A DNA stretch of 64,000 nucleotides, from positions 1 to 64,000 of the forward strand of contig NZ_JAYSDK010000007.1 in the NCBI RefSeq assembly GCF_041914405.1, in the 5' to 3' direction. The notes under the pieces were generated by a model that was given only the letters and a program-made list of their open reading frames with translations, was not told the origin of the DNA and made no database searches. Positions 8,048-16,333 of this stretch are shown here, piece after piece (the first letter of the stretch is position 1; every line of letters starts with the position of its first letter). The stretch comes from Zoogloea sp041914405. GTDB taxonomy: Bacteria; Pseudomonadota; Gammaproteobacteria; Burkholderiales; Rhodocyclaceae. The position numbers and the translations under genes were made by a program.

Positions 8048-8917
8048 ATGCGTGGGCTTCTTCTCGGCTTGTTGCTCGTTTCCGGTTTCGCCCGGGCCTC
8101 CATCGATGTGACCGACGACCAGGGGCAGACCATCCGTCTCGCTCAACCGGCCCGGCGGATCGTCAGTCTGGCGCCCCATGTGACCGAACTCCTGTTCGCC
8201 GCCGGTGCCGGCGACCGGGTCGTCGGCGTGGTGCAGTACAGCGACTATCCGCAGGCGGCGGGCAGGATCCCGCGGGTTGGTAGCTATACGGCGCCTGACA
8301 TGGAAAAGGTCGCGGCCCTCAAGCCCGACCTGGTGGTTGCCTGGAAGAGCGGCAACCGGGATGCCCATCTGGACAAACTCAAGGCCCTCGGTGTGCCGGT
8401 CTTCATCAACGAGCCGCGGCGTATCGAAGACGTGGCCCGCAGCCTGTCCCAGCTAGGACGCCTGGCCGGTAGTGAAGCCGTGGCGGATGCCGCCGCGCAG
8501 GCTTTCCGCAAGCGCCATTCGGCGCTGGCGGCCAGGTATTCCGGGCGGCCGAAGCTGCGGGTCTTCTACGAGATCTGGAACCGGCCGCTGATGACCATCA
8601 ACGGCGAGCACCTCATTTCCGACGTGATCCGCTTGTGCGGCGGCGACAACGTATTCGCCAAGCTGCCGGTGCTGGCGCCGACCATCGACGTGGAGGCGGT
8701 GCTGGCGGCTGCGCCGGATGTCGTGGTTGCCAGCGGGATGGGCGAGAGCCGGCCGGAGTGGCTGGACGACTGGCGTAAATGGACCAAGCTGCCGGCTGTG
8801 GCCCGGGGCAATCTGTTCTTCATCCCGCCGGACCAGATCCAGCGCCACACGCCGCGCATCCTCGACGGGGCCGAGCGCCTGTGTGGCCAGCTCGAAGAAG
8901 CCCGCGCCAAGCGATGA
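8048..8917 (+). CDS. btuF: periplasmic cobalamin-binding protein, BtuF type
   Basis: 289 residues from ATG 8048; a TTG at 8033 also reads in frame. A signal peptide (MRGLLLGLLLVSGFARA) is followed by a class III helical-backbone binding protein: RIVSLAPHVTELLFAAGAGDRVVGV, then LKPDLVVAW, ending PRILDGAERL. This is the BtuF/FepB-like fold that passes vitamin B12 or cobinamide to BtuCD. No btuC or btuD is present here. It overlaps the next gene by ATGA. Context makes corrinoid more likely than iron-siderophore. Confidence 0.85.
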   Translation: MRGLLLGLLLVSGFARASIDVTDDQGQTIRLAQPARRIVSLAPHVTELLFAAGAGDRVVGVVQYSDYPQAAGRIPRVGSYTAPDMEKVAALKPDLVVAWKSGNRDAHLDKLKALGVPVFINEPRRIEDVARSLSQLGRLAGSEAVADAAAQAFRKRHSALAARYSGRPKLRVFYEIWNRPLMTINGEHLISDVIRLCGGDNVFAKLPVLAPTIDVEAVLAAAPDVVVASGMGESRPEWLDDWRKWTKLPAVARGNLFFIPPDQIQRHTPRILDGAERLCGQLEEARAKR

Positions 8918-9930
8918 AAGGCCGGCTCCTGCTGGGCTTGGTGCTGGCGGCGGCGCTGCGGGTCGCCGATGCCGGCCCGCTGCCCGGCGAGATCGTGACC
9001 CGCATCGGCCAGGTGGCCGCCGTTCCCGCCGACCAGCGCAAGGTGCCGGGCTATGCCGGCGCATGGCGCCAGGCGGCGGCCCAGGACAAGGTCGTCGAAC
9101 GCATCGAGGAGCTGGAGGGCCGGCGCACCAAGGCTTGCCGCGACCTGATCGTATTCGATACGGTGCAGGCCGCGCCGGACCTCATCGAAACCCGTCCGTA
9201 CCGCGTGCACCACGCCCTTGAGCGCTGGTCGGTGCAGGCCTGCGGCGTGGTACGCCACTACGACGTGTGGTACAGCTTCGAGGCCAGCCGTTCCCAGCTG
9301 AAGGTCAGCGAGAGCAGCGCCACCGATTTCCAGGCCGAACTCGACCCGCCGCTGCGCCGTCTGCAGGAACTGGCGGCGGTCCGCAGTGCCGAGGAGGCAG
9401 CCGGGCAGGTGCGCTGGCTCAACCTGCCGCTGCCGCCGGACAGCGTGCCGGCCGCCAACAGTGCGGGCGCACGGGGCTGGAATGCGGATTTCGTACCCCT
9501 CGGCGACAACCCGCGGGAGTGGACCCAGCTGATCGGCGTGCAAGGCCTGCCGCGGGGGAACAGCAGGGGCCAGGCGCGGGCGCTGCTCGAAGGCATGCAA
9601 CGGGCACGCGAGTTCCGCTGCGGCTTGCCGGCAGGTCCGGTGGAGGCCCTGCCAGGTGACGAGGCCAGCGGCGAGACCGTGCAGACCTATCTGGTCTGCC
9701 CCCGGGTGCCGGACACCAACTACGCTGAGATGGCCGTCGTGAAGGCCATCGAGGGGCCGGACTACCTGTATGTGGTCCAGCGCGCCTGGCGCCTGCCAGC
9801 GGACGATGCTGAGCGGCTCAAGGCCGACAGTGAAAAGCCCCGGGCCGCGGCGGAAGCCTTTCTGGCCCAGGTCCGGCTGTGCAACCCGGCCGGTGATCGC
9901 CAGCCTTGCCCGGCCCCTTATCCCCGATAA
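8914..9930 (+). CDS. secreted hypothetical protein in the cobalamin operon
   Basis: 338 residues. The signal peptide is MKGRLLLGLVLAAALRVADA. The mature part has no domain I recognise; it contains several cysteines (TKACRD, VQACGVV, FRCGL, YLVCPRV, RLCNPA) that could form disulphides in the periplasm. The start ATG overlaps the btuF stop (ATGA), so translation is coupled, and a second BtuF-fold gene follows 9 bp later. That ties it to corrinoid handling by context only. Confidence 0.75.
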   Translation: MKGRLLLGLVLAAALRVADAGPLPGEIVTRIGQVAAVPADQRKVPGYAGAWRQAAAQDKVVERIEELEGRRTKACRDLIVFDTVQAAPDLIETRPYRVHHALERWSVQACGVVRHYDVWYSFEASRSQLKVSESSATDFQAELDPPLRRLQELAAVRSAEEAAGQVRWLNLPLPPDSVPAANSAGARGWNADFVPLGDNPREWTQLIGVQGLPRGNSRGQARALLEGMQRAREFRCGLPAGPVEALPGDEASGETVQTYLVCPRVPDTNYAEMAVVKAIEGPDYLYVVQRAWRLPADDAERLKADSEKPRAAAEAFLAQVRLCNPAGDRQPCPAPYPR

Positions 9931-9939
9931 CGAGAAATC

Positions 9940-10746
9940 ATGCCCCGTCTGCCCCAACGCATCGTCTGCCTGTCCACCGAAACCGTCGAGGTGCTTTACC
10001 TGCTTGGCGAGGAGGCGCGTATCGCCGGCATTTCCGGCTTCACAACCCATCCGCCGCGGGCGCGCAAGGAGAAGCCCAAGGTCAGCGGCTTCAGCAGTGC
10101 CAAGATCGAGCGCATCCTGGCCGTCGAGCCGGACTTGGTGCTGGCCTTTTCCGACCTGCAGGGCGACATCGCGCGGGATCTGGTGAAGGCCGGTGTGGCG
10201 GTGCATGTCTTCAACCACCGCAGCGTGGACGGCATCCTGGCGATGGTGGAGACCGTCGGTCGGCTGGTGGGGGCCGAGCAGAAGGCGCTGTCACTGGTGG
10301 CCGAGCTGGAGGCGACGATCGCCGACGTACGGGCCCGCGGTGAGGCCCGCGCGGCGCGCCTGGGGCGAAGGCCAAAGGTTTATTTCGAAGAATGGAACGA
10401 GCCGCTGATCACGGGCATCCGCTGGGTGTCCGAGATGATCGGCATCGCCGGCGGGGAAGACTGCTTCGGCGAGCTGTCGGTGCATCCCAACGCCAAGCAG
10501 CGCATCCTCGCCGATGCCGCGCTGGTGATTCCGCGGGCGCCGGAGGTGATCATCGGCTCCTGGTGCGGCAAGCATTTCCAGCCGGGCCACGTCACGTCGC
10601 GGCCGGGCTGGGATGCGCTCCCGGCGGTGCGCGATGGGCGGGTCTTCGAGATCAAGTCGGCGATCCTGCTGGCGCCGGGGCCGGCGGCGATTCGCGAAGG
10701 CCTGCCGGCGATCGCGGCCTGCCTGGATCAGTTGGCGGAGGGCTGA
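9940..10746 (+). CDS. BtuF-fold cobalamin-binding-like protein without a signal peptide
   Basis: 268 residues. It begins MPRLPQRIVCLSTETVEVLYLLGEEARIAGISGF, so the binding fold starts at once and no export signal is present. The core repeats BtuF landmarks (AVEPDLVLAFSDLQ, VHVFNHRSVDGI, GWDALPAVRDGRVFEI). It is a distant paralogue of the gene at 8048. As written it should be cytoplasmic, which is odd for a solute-binding protein; a chaperone or storage role for corrinoid is possible but unproven. ATG 9940 is preceded by CGAGAAATC, a weak ribosome site. Confidence 0.75.
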   Translation: MPRLPQRIVCLSTETVEVLYLLGEEARIAGISGFTTHPPRARKEKPKVSGFSSAKIERILAVEPDLVLAFSDLQGDIARDLVKAGVAVHVFNHRSVDGILAMVETVGRLVGAEQKALSLVAELEATIADVRARGEARAARLGRRPKVYFEEWNEPLITGIRWVSEMIGIAGGEDCFGELSVHPNAKQRILADAALVIPRAPEVIIGSWCGKHFQPGHVTSRPGWDALPAVRDGRVFEIKSAILLAPGPAAIREGLPAIAACLDQLAEG

Positions 10747-10777
10747 CGCCCTGCCACTGGAAGTCCCGGATTTCCCT

Positions 10778-10799
10778 GTGGGGGCGAATTCATTCGCCC
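10778..10799. repeat. REP-like palindrome, single copy
   Basis: One half-unit with core GGGCGAATTCATTCGCCC between the cobalamin operon and rquA. It is the same family as the paired copies at 16245, 46682, 50452 and 62189. Confidence 0.85.
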
Positions 10800-10821
10800 A
10801 CCGCCGCCAGGGAGGGGCGCC

Positions 10822-11505
10822 TCAGCGCCGGACGCCCACCACCTTCTGGTACAGCCCGCCGAAACAGGTTTCCTTGCGCCATTCGAAGTCGGCGCATTCC
10901 GGCACCAGGCTGTCGATGGAGTCGGCCAGCAGGGAGTTGGCGAAGGGTTCCAGGTAGCGGAATACCAGTGCCATGATTGGCCCCATCGGGTGCCACCAGC
11001 GCGGCTGGTGGTAGTCCACGAAGACGATCTTGCCACCGGGTTCGACCGCCGCCAGCAGGTTGGCGACAATGCACCGGCGCGCATGGGGCGGGACTTCGTG
11101 GAGCAGGAAGAAGCAACAGGCCGCGTCAAAGGTGGCGCCCACCGGCTTGGTGAGGTCGGCGACCTGGGCGTGGGCATGGGGCCAGGGGGCGAGCTTGCGC
11201 CGGGTGTTGGCGATCTGGATCGGTGCGACGTCGAGTACCGTCAGTTGGCCTGCGTCACCGAGCTGGCGGGCCAGGCGCGGCGAAAAATCGCCATACACCG
11301 CCGCTGCCTGCAGTACCCGCTGGCCGGGGCTGAATTCCCGCACAGCGCTGTCCATCAGGCGGCTGGCGTTGCCCCACAAGATCGCCGATACCACGACCGG
11401 CCGATCCAGCCAGGGCACGGTGCGGTGATCGAGGTAGGCCCAGGTATAGGTTTCGCGGAGATAGTCGGGCAGCTCGCTGGCCGCCGCTGGGGAAGGATCG
11501 CGCAT
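10822..11505 (-). CDS. rquA: rhodoquinone biosynthesis methyltransferase-like protein RquA
   Basis: 227 residues if started at ATG 11505; an in-frame ORF continues to 11664, so the start is uncertain. Conserved RquA-like blocks in order: LPDYLRETYTWAYLDHRTVPWLDRPVVVSAILWGN, RVLQAAAVYGDFSPRLARQ (variant SAM motif I), LDVAPIQIANTRRKL, FDAACCFFLLHEVP, GGKIVFVDYHQPRWWHPMGPIMALVFRYLEPFA. RquA converts ubiquinone to rhodoquinone, the low-potential quinone used in anaerobic fumarate reduction. It stands alone, convergent with the cobalamin operon. A related class I methyltransferase is the alternative. Confidence 0.8.
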   Translation of the reverse strand: MRDPSPAAASELPDYLRETYTWAYLDHRTVPWLDRPVVVSAILWGNASRLMDSAVREFSPGQRVLQAAAVYGDFSPRLARQLGDAGQLTVLDVAPIQIANTRRKLAPWPHAHAQVADLTKPVGATFDAACCFFLLHEVPPHARRCIVANLLAAVEPGGKIVFVDYHQPRWWHPMGPIMALVFRYLEPFANSLLADSIDSLVPECADFEWRKETCFGGLYQKVVGVRR

Positions 11506-11686
11506 GGCTTGGTGTCGTTGGCTATCGTTGTCCGGCGGGTTGTAATGGGTGATCCGGCGCAAAGCCGCACCACGCTTGCTTTCTGAGGGCATGATACGGC
11601 GGGTGAGAGATTTCGTGCCCCTTGCGATGTGATTTTTTCCATGCGGCCAGGCTGATGACCGCATCCTCTATCGACATTGATCTGCC

Positions 11687-12394
11687 ATGCGCTTTCCTCA
11701 TCCGCTTCTCGAAGGCCGCCTGCTGCGGCGTTACCAGCGTTTCCTGGCCGACGTGGAAACGGCAGCCGGACTCGTGACCGCCCATTGCCCCAATACCGGC
11801 TCGATGCTCGGCTGCAAGACGCCGGGCAGCCGGGTGTGGCTGTCGCCGGCGGACAATCCGGCGCGCAAGCTCAAATGGACCTGGGAGCTGGTGGAGGTGG
11901 CGCCAGCCTGCGTGGTTGGCGTGCATACCGGGCGCAGCAACGGCCTGGTGCGGGAGGCGATCGAGGCTGGCGTGCTGCCTGAGCTGGCCGGCTATGGAAC
12001 GATCCGCCCGGAGGTGAAGTATGGTGAGGGCAGCCGCATCGATCTGCTGCTGCAGGAGAGCGGCCGGCCCGACTGCTATGTGGAAGTGAAGAACGTCACC
12101 GCTGCGGTGGATGGGCGCGTGGGTTTTTTCCCGGATGCAGTGACCACCCGCGGCACCAAGCATCTGCGCGAGATGAGCGCGATGGTGGCCGCCGGCCACC
12201 GGGCGGTGCTGGTCTTCTGCGTGCAGCGGGGCGATGTGGACGAGGTGCGGCCCGCCGACCATATCGACCCGGCCTACGGGCAGGCGCTCCGCGAGGCGCT
12301 GGCGCAGGGTGTCGAGGTGTTTGCGCTGGGCGCCGAGGTCACGCCAGAAGGCATTGCGCTGAACCGTCGGCTGGCAGTCGTCGTGCCGGACTGA
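11687..12394 (+). CDS. sfsA: SfsA-family nuclease
   Basis: 235 residues, usual size. It starts RFPHPLLEGRLLRRYQRFLADVE, followed by AHCPNTGSMLGC, RKLKWTWELVEV, EVKYGEGSRIDLLL and CYVEVKNVT. SfsA proteins have a PD-(D/E)XK nuclease core (here E/D/EVK) and bind DNA; the old name refers to a sugar-fermentation phenotype. It is divergent from rquA and monocistronic. Confidence 0.93.
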   Translation: MRFPHPLLEGRLLRRYQRFLADVETAAGLVTAHCPNTGSMLGCKTPGSRVWLSPADNPARKLKWTWELVEVAPACVVGVHTGRSNGLVREAIEAGVLPELAGYGTIRPEVKYGEGSRIDLLLQESGRPDCYVEVKNVTAAVDGRVGFFPDAVTTRGTKHLREMSAMVAAGHRAVLVFCVQRGDVDEVRPADHIDPAYGQALREALAQGVEVFALGAEVTPEGIALNRRLAVVVPD

Positions 12395-12532
12395 CCCCGA
12401 TCAAAGGGTGTCGGCCTATTACGGATAACCACAATAGGGCCGTCCACAATGGGGGAGGACACAATTTCGGGGCTTCGGTGAGGGATCTATTGTTCGTCTC
12501 ATAGTCCTATATAACACCGGAGATAAACCGTC

Positions 12533-13834
12533 ATGAAGAAGCCGTTCTACAAGGTTCTGTACGTGCAGGTGCTGTTCGCCATCGCCTGCGGCGTGCTGCT
12601 GGGGTACTTCGAGCCCAAGCTGGGGGTCGATCTGAAGCCCCTCGGCGACGGCTTCATCAAGCTCGTCAAGATGATCATCGCGCCGGTGATCTTCTGTACC
12701 GTTGTGCACGGCATCGCCGGCATGCAGGACATGAAGAAAGTTGGTCGCGTCGGCGGCAAGGCGCTGCTGTACTTCGAGATCGTGTCCACCTTTGCGCTGC
12801 TGATCGGCCTGGTGGTGGCCAACGTGGCGACACCGGGTGCCGGCTTCAACGCCGATGTGAAGACGCTGGACACCAAGGCCATCGCCGATTTCACCGCCAA
12901 GGCCCACGCCCAGAGCTCGGTGGAGTTCATTCTCAACATTATCCCGAGCACCTTCGTCGATGCCTTTGCGAAGGGTGACATCCTGCAGGTGCTGCTGCTG
13001 GCCATCCTGTTCGGCTTCTCGCTGGCCGCAATGGGCGAAAAGGGCAAGCCGGTCTTCGACTTCGTCGAGCAGATTTCCCACGTGATGTTCGGCATCGTCA
13101 ATACCGTGATGAAGCTCGCTCCGCTGGGTGCCTTTGGCGCGATGGCCTTCACGATCGGCAAGTACGGCGTGGCCTCCCTGATCCCGATGGCCAAGCTGAT
13201 GGGCTCCTTCTACCTCACCTGCATCCTCTTCATCGTCATCGTGCTGGGCTCCATTGCCCGCTACACCGGCTTCAGCATCTTCAAGTTCATCCGTTACATC
13301 CGTGAAGAACTGCTGATCGTGCTGGGCACCTCGTCCTCCGAGTCCGCCCTGCCCAAGCTGATGCAGAAGCTCGAGAAGATGGGTTGCGCCCGCTCCGTGG
13401 TTGGCCTGGTGGTGCCCACCGGCTACTCCTTCAACCTGGATGGCACCAACATCTACATGACGATGGCGGCCCTGTTCATCGCCCAGGCCACCAACACCGA
13501 GCTGACCCTGGCTCAGGAGCTGACCATCCTGGTGGTGGCGATGCTGACCTCCAAGGGCGCCAGCGGCATCACCGGTGCCGGTTTCATCACCCTGGCCTCC
13601 ACGCTGGCCGTGGTGCCGACCATCCCGGTGGCCGGCATGGCGCTGATTCTCGGCATCGACCGTTTCATGAGCGAAGCCCGTGCGCTGACCAACATCATCG
13701 GCAACGCCGTCGCCACCGTGGTGGTGTCCCGCTCCGAGAACGAGCTGGACATGGACAAGATGAACAAGGCTCTGAACGGTGGTCTCGATGACGAGCCGAA
13801 CGGTGGCAAGCCGCTGGCAGCCGCTTCCGCCTGA
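12533..13834 (+). CDS. dctA: C4-dicarboxylate:cation symporter DctA
   Basis: 433 residues of the DAACS/glutamate-transporter fold. Hallmarks are LGTSSSESALPKLM (first re-entrant hairpin), SFNLDGTNIYMT (sodium/substrate site) and SKGASGITGAGFITLA (second hairpin). It takes up succinate, fumarate and malate across the inner membrane. The ATG follows CCGGAG at a good distance. It is monocistronic with a strong terminator. Dicarboxylate uptake fits the fumarate-linked respiration suggested by rquA. Confidence 0.95.
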   Translation: MKKPFYKVLYVQVLFAIACGVLLGYFEPKLGVDLKPLGDGFIKLVKMIIAPVIFCTVVHGIAGMQDMKKVGRVGGKALLYFEIVSTFALLIGLVVANVATPGAGFNADVKTLDTKAIADFTAKAHAQSSVEFILNIIPSTFVDAFAKGDILQVLLLAILFGFSLAAMGEKGKPVFDFVEQISHVMFGIVNTVMKLAPLGAFGAMAFTIGKYGVASLIPMAKLMGSFYLTCILFIVIVLGSIARYTGFSIFKFIRYIREELLIVLGTSSSESALPKLMQKLEKMGCARSVVGLVVPTGYSFNLDGTNIYMTMAALFIAQATNTELTLAQELTILVVAMLTSKGASGITGAGFITLASTLAVVPTIPVAGMALILGIDRFMSEARALTNIIGNAVATVVVSRSENELDMDKMNKALNGGLDDEPNGGKPLAAASA

Positions 13835-13850
13835 TCCGGTTTTCTCCAGC

Positions 13851-13880
13851 AAAAAAGCCAACCCCGCGGGGTTGGCTTTT
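13851..13880. terminator. bidirectional terminator between dctA and the Tsx-like gene
   Basis: AAAAGCCAACCCC pairs with GGGGTTGGCTTTT around GC, with A and T runs on both sides. It serves dctA and the converging porin gene. Confidence 0.9.
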
Positions 13881-13909
13881 CTGCGTCTGTGGGGGCGACT
13901 CGTGGGGGC

Positions 13910-14773
13910 TCAGAAGTGGTATTCGACGCGCACCATCGGGGTCTTGGCGAAAGCGCCGTCGCCGGCCGCCTTGGTGTGGTCGTTGCCGAACTTGTTGCGC
14001 CAGTACTGGTATTCCAGGCCGGCCTTGAAGGTGTTCTTGGCGGCACCGACGTGCGGGCTGACGTCGTACATCACTTGCATGTCGATGTTGGTTTCCGGCT
14101 TGGTGCCGCCGCCGAACTCGTTCTGCCCCTTGCTGGCGATGAAGTTGGCGAAGCCTTCGAAAGACAGCGGGATCGGGCCGAGGTTGAAGGGGATGCCCCA
14201 GGCTGCGGTCAGCATCGGGTGGACGTCGTAGCTGTAGCGCTCGGTCTGGGTGCCGGAGAACTTGCTGTAGGGGGCGTTGCTTTCCCACAGGTAGAGCAGG
14301 CTCACGTTGAGGAAGCCGGGGACGTCCATCATCAACGTCGGACCGGCAACCACCATGCGCTTGCGGGAGTTGTAGCCGGCGTCGTTCTTGGTGTTCACGT
14401 CGAAGCCGCCAGTCAGGCCGAGTCCACGCACCGGGCCGAACTTGAAGTCCTGGCCGGTGATCTTGCCGAGATCGAGCGTGTGCCGGTAGACGATGTAGAT
14501 CTCCTGGGAGCCGGACTTCGAGCCCGGCGCGGCCGGGTCCTTGCTGTCTGCCATCAGCAGGTCGGCATTGAAGAAGTTGGTGCCGTACTTGTAGCCACTG
14601 GCATGGGTCAGATTGACGATGCTCTTGTTGATGCTGTTGCTTTCGAACGGCTCGGCGAACTTGGTGCCGTAGCGATAGCCGATGGAGGTGTCGCTCCACT
14701 CGGCGGCGGCGGCCGTGCCGGCACAGGCAGCAAGGACGGAGGCGGCGAGGATCGTCTTCTGAGAGAACTTCAT
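13910..14773 (-). CDS. Tsx-like outer-membrane channel
   Basis: 287 residues from ATG 14773, with AGGAG upstream. The signal peptide ends ACAGTAAAAEWSD. The mature chain has the Tsx/OmpK pattern: SDTSIGYRYG, LTHASGYKYGTNFFNADLL, SQEIYIVYRHTLDLGKITG, FKFGPVRGLGLTGGFDVNTKND, PGFLNVSLLYLWESNAP, ending in the barrel signal VRVEYHF. Tsx channels admit nucleosides. A shared divergent control region links it to the ABC importer at 15184, and the purine locus at 42-62 kb fits nucleoside or nucleobase import. Confidence 0.85.
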   Translation of the reverse strand: MKFSQKTILAASVLAACAGTAAAAEWSDTSIGYRYGTKFAEPFESNSINKSIVNLTHASGYKYGTNFFNADLLMADSKDPAAPGSKSGSQEIYIVYRHTLDLGKITGQDFKFGPVRGLGLTGGFDVNTKNDAGYNSRKRMVVAGPTLMMDVPGFLNVSLLYLWESNAPYSKFSGTQTERYSYDVHPMLTAAWGIPFNLGPIPLSFEGFANFIASKGQNEFGGGTKPETNIDMQVMYDVSPHVGAAKNTFKAGLEYQYWRNKFGNDHTKAAGDGAFAKTPMVRVEYHF

Positions 14774-15183
14774 GGTGGCTCCTGATTGGGTCGATTCGGG
14801 GATCTGCGGGTGGTCCGCGTGGCTAGGCACGGTGACGCCTTGGAGCCGAATCTAGCAGGAGCCCGCTATGGGCATGGCGATATCCATCATCACCAAAAGG
14901 ATATAGTTGATTGTGTATATCCATTTGAAAATAAAGAATCTTTGTTGTTTTGTATATGTTTTTGGAATGCACGTAGAGGGTGCGTGGGCAGACGATTTGC
15001 ACCATGCGGGGGCGTATTCTGGCGGCTTTTCCGGTGAGATTCCGGCGTGAATCCGGGGGTATTCCGTTGTGAGGATTTAAAGCCAATAAAATCAATTGTT
15101 TAAAAATTGGCATGGAGATTGCGGAAAGAGGTCGAGACGCACCATTCGACGTCCTCGTCCAATCATTTCCGGAGTTTTCGCCC
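14774..15183. promoter_or_regulatory. AT-rich divergent control region with dyad repeats
   Basis: This 410-bp gap between the Tsx-like gene and the ABC importer holds no gene. It contains GGATATA-N10-TATATCC at 14899-14922, and GATATCC a little upstream that pairs with the same GGATATA. The AT-rich stretch 14880-15110 contrasts with the GC-rich surroundings and likely carries both promoters. The dyads look like operator sites; the regulator is unknown. Confidence 0.45.
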
Positions 15184-16221
15184 ATGCCGCACCGTTTCCG
15201 CGCATCCCGTCGCCTGCTTCTGTCCGCCGGGTTGGCCGCCCTCGCCACGCCCCTGTCCGCCCCCGCTTTCGCCGAGGAGCCGGTGAAGATCAAGTTCACC
15301 CTCGACTGGCGCTTCGAGGGGCCGGCCGCGCCCTTCCTGCTCGCCAAGAGCAAGGGCTACTTCGCCGCCGAAGGGCTGGACGTGACCATCGACGCCGGCA
15401 ACGGTTCGGCTGGCGCGGTGACCCGCGTGGCGACCGGTGCCTATGAAATGGGCTTTGCCGACTTCAACGCGCTGGTGGAATACGACGCCAAGACGCCGGG
15501 CTCCAAGATCCAGGCGGTGTACATGGTGTACAACGCCACGCCGGCGGCGGTGTTCGCGCTGAAGAAGAGCGGCATCGCCAAGCCCGCCGACCTGACCGGC
15601 AAGACCCTCGCCGCGCCGATCTTCGACGCCGGCCGCAAGGCCTGGCCGGCCTTCGCCAAGTCCAACAAGCTGGGCGTGGACGCCGTGAAGTGGCAGTCGG
15701 TGGATCCGGCGATCCGCGAGACCCTGCTGGCCCGTGGCGACGTGGACGGCATCACCGGCTTCTACTTCACCAGCCTGCTCAACCTTGAAGCCCGCGGCGT
15801 GAAGCCGGCCGACATCGTCGCGCTGCGCTACCCCGATCACGGCGTCGAGCTGTATGGCAATGCGATCATCGCCAGCCCCAAGCTGATTGCCGAGAAGCCG
15901 AAGGCCATCGAGGGCTTTCTGCGCGCCTTCAACAAGGCCTTGAAGGAAACCATTGCCCGGCCGGAGGCGGCGGTGCCGGCGGTGAAGGAGCGCGACCCGC
16001 TAATCGATGCGGGCCTGGAAACGCGCCGCCTCAAGCTGGCCATCGAGTCGAGCATCGTGACGCCGGAAGTGAAGCAGATCGGCCTCGGCGCGGTGACGCC
16101 GGACCGCCTCAAGCGCTCGATGGCGGAGACCGCCGAGGCCTATGCGCTGCCCAAGGTGCCGTCGGCCACCGAGCTGTTCAACGCCGCCTTCCTGCCCGCC
16201 AAGGCCGAGCGCAGCCTGTAA
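15184..16221 (+). CDS. ABC transporter substrate-binding protein, NMT1/THI5-like
   Basis: 345 residues. The N-terminus ASRRLLLSAGLAALATPLSAPAFA has twin arginines, so Tat export is possible. The mature part has the NMT1/SsuA-like pattern: KIKFTLDWRFEGPAAPFLLAKSKGYFAAEGLDVTIDAGNGSAGAVTRVATGAYEMGFADF. The family binds small heterocycles or sulphonates, including thiamine pyrimidine precursors. With the Tsx-like porin divergent beside it, a nucleobase-like ligand is my guess. First gene of a three-gene importer. Confidence 0.85.
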   Translation: MPHRFRASRRLLLSAGLAALATPLSAPAFAEEPVKIKFTLDWRFEGPAAPFLLAKSKGYFAAEGLDVTIDAGNGSAGAVTRVATGAYEMGFADFNALVEYDAKTPGSKIQAVYMVYNATPAAVFALKKSGIAKPADLTGKTLAAPIFDAGRKAWPAFAKSNKLGVDAVKWQSVDPAIRETLLARGDVDGITGFYFTSLLNLEARGVKPADIVALRYPDHGVELYGNAIIASPKLIAEKPKAIEGFLRAFNKALKETIARPEAAVPAVKERDPLIDAGLETRRLKLAIESSIVTPEVKQIGLGAVTPDRLKRSMAETAEAYALPKVPSATELFNAAFLPAKAERSL

Positions 16222-16244
16222 GGCTGCTGTTTCTGGTTTCCTCA

Positions 16245-16311
16245 GTGGGGGCGAATTCATTCGCCCTCAACTGCTCGTTCAAAGACCGTGGGCGAATGAA
16301 TTCGCCCCCAC
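16245..16311. repeat. REP/BIME-like inverted pair
   Basis: Two opposed palindromic units with core GGGCGAATTCATTCGCCC, separated by 23 bp, between the binding-protein and ATPase genes of one operon. In RNA the pair forms a long hairpin that could lower downstream expression or protect the upstream message. Confidence 0.9.
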
Positions 16312-16333
16312 AATTTCTCTCCGAAAACAGCCC

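Noticed and set aside
8566..10218. 550-aa minus-strand open frame
   Set aside because: Antisense to the btuF-type operon, low-complexity shadow.
12419..13861. 480-aa minus-strand open frame opposite dctA
   Set aside because: Extremely His/Gly/Asp-rich shadow of dctA caused by high third-position GC; dctA is unmistakable.
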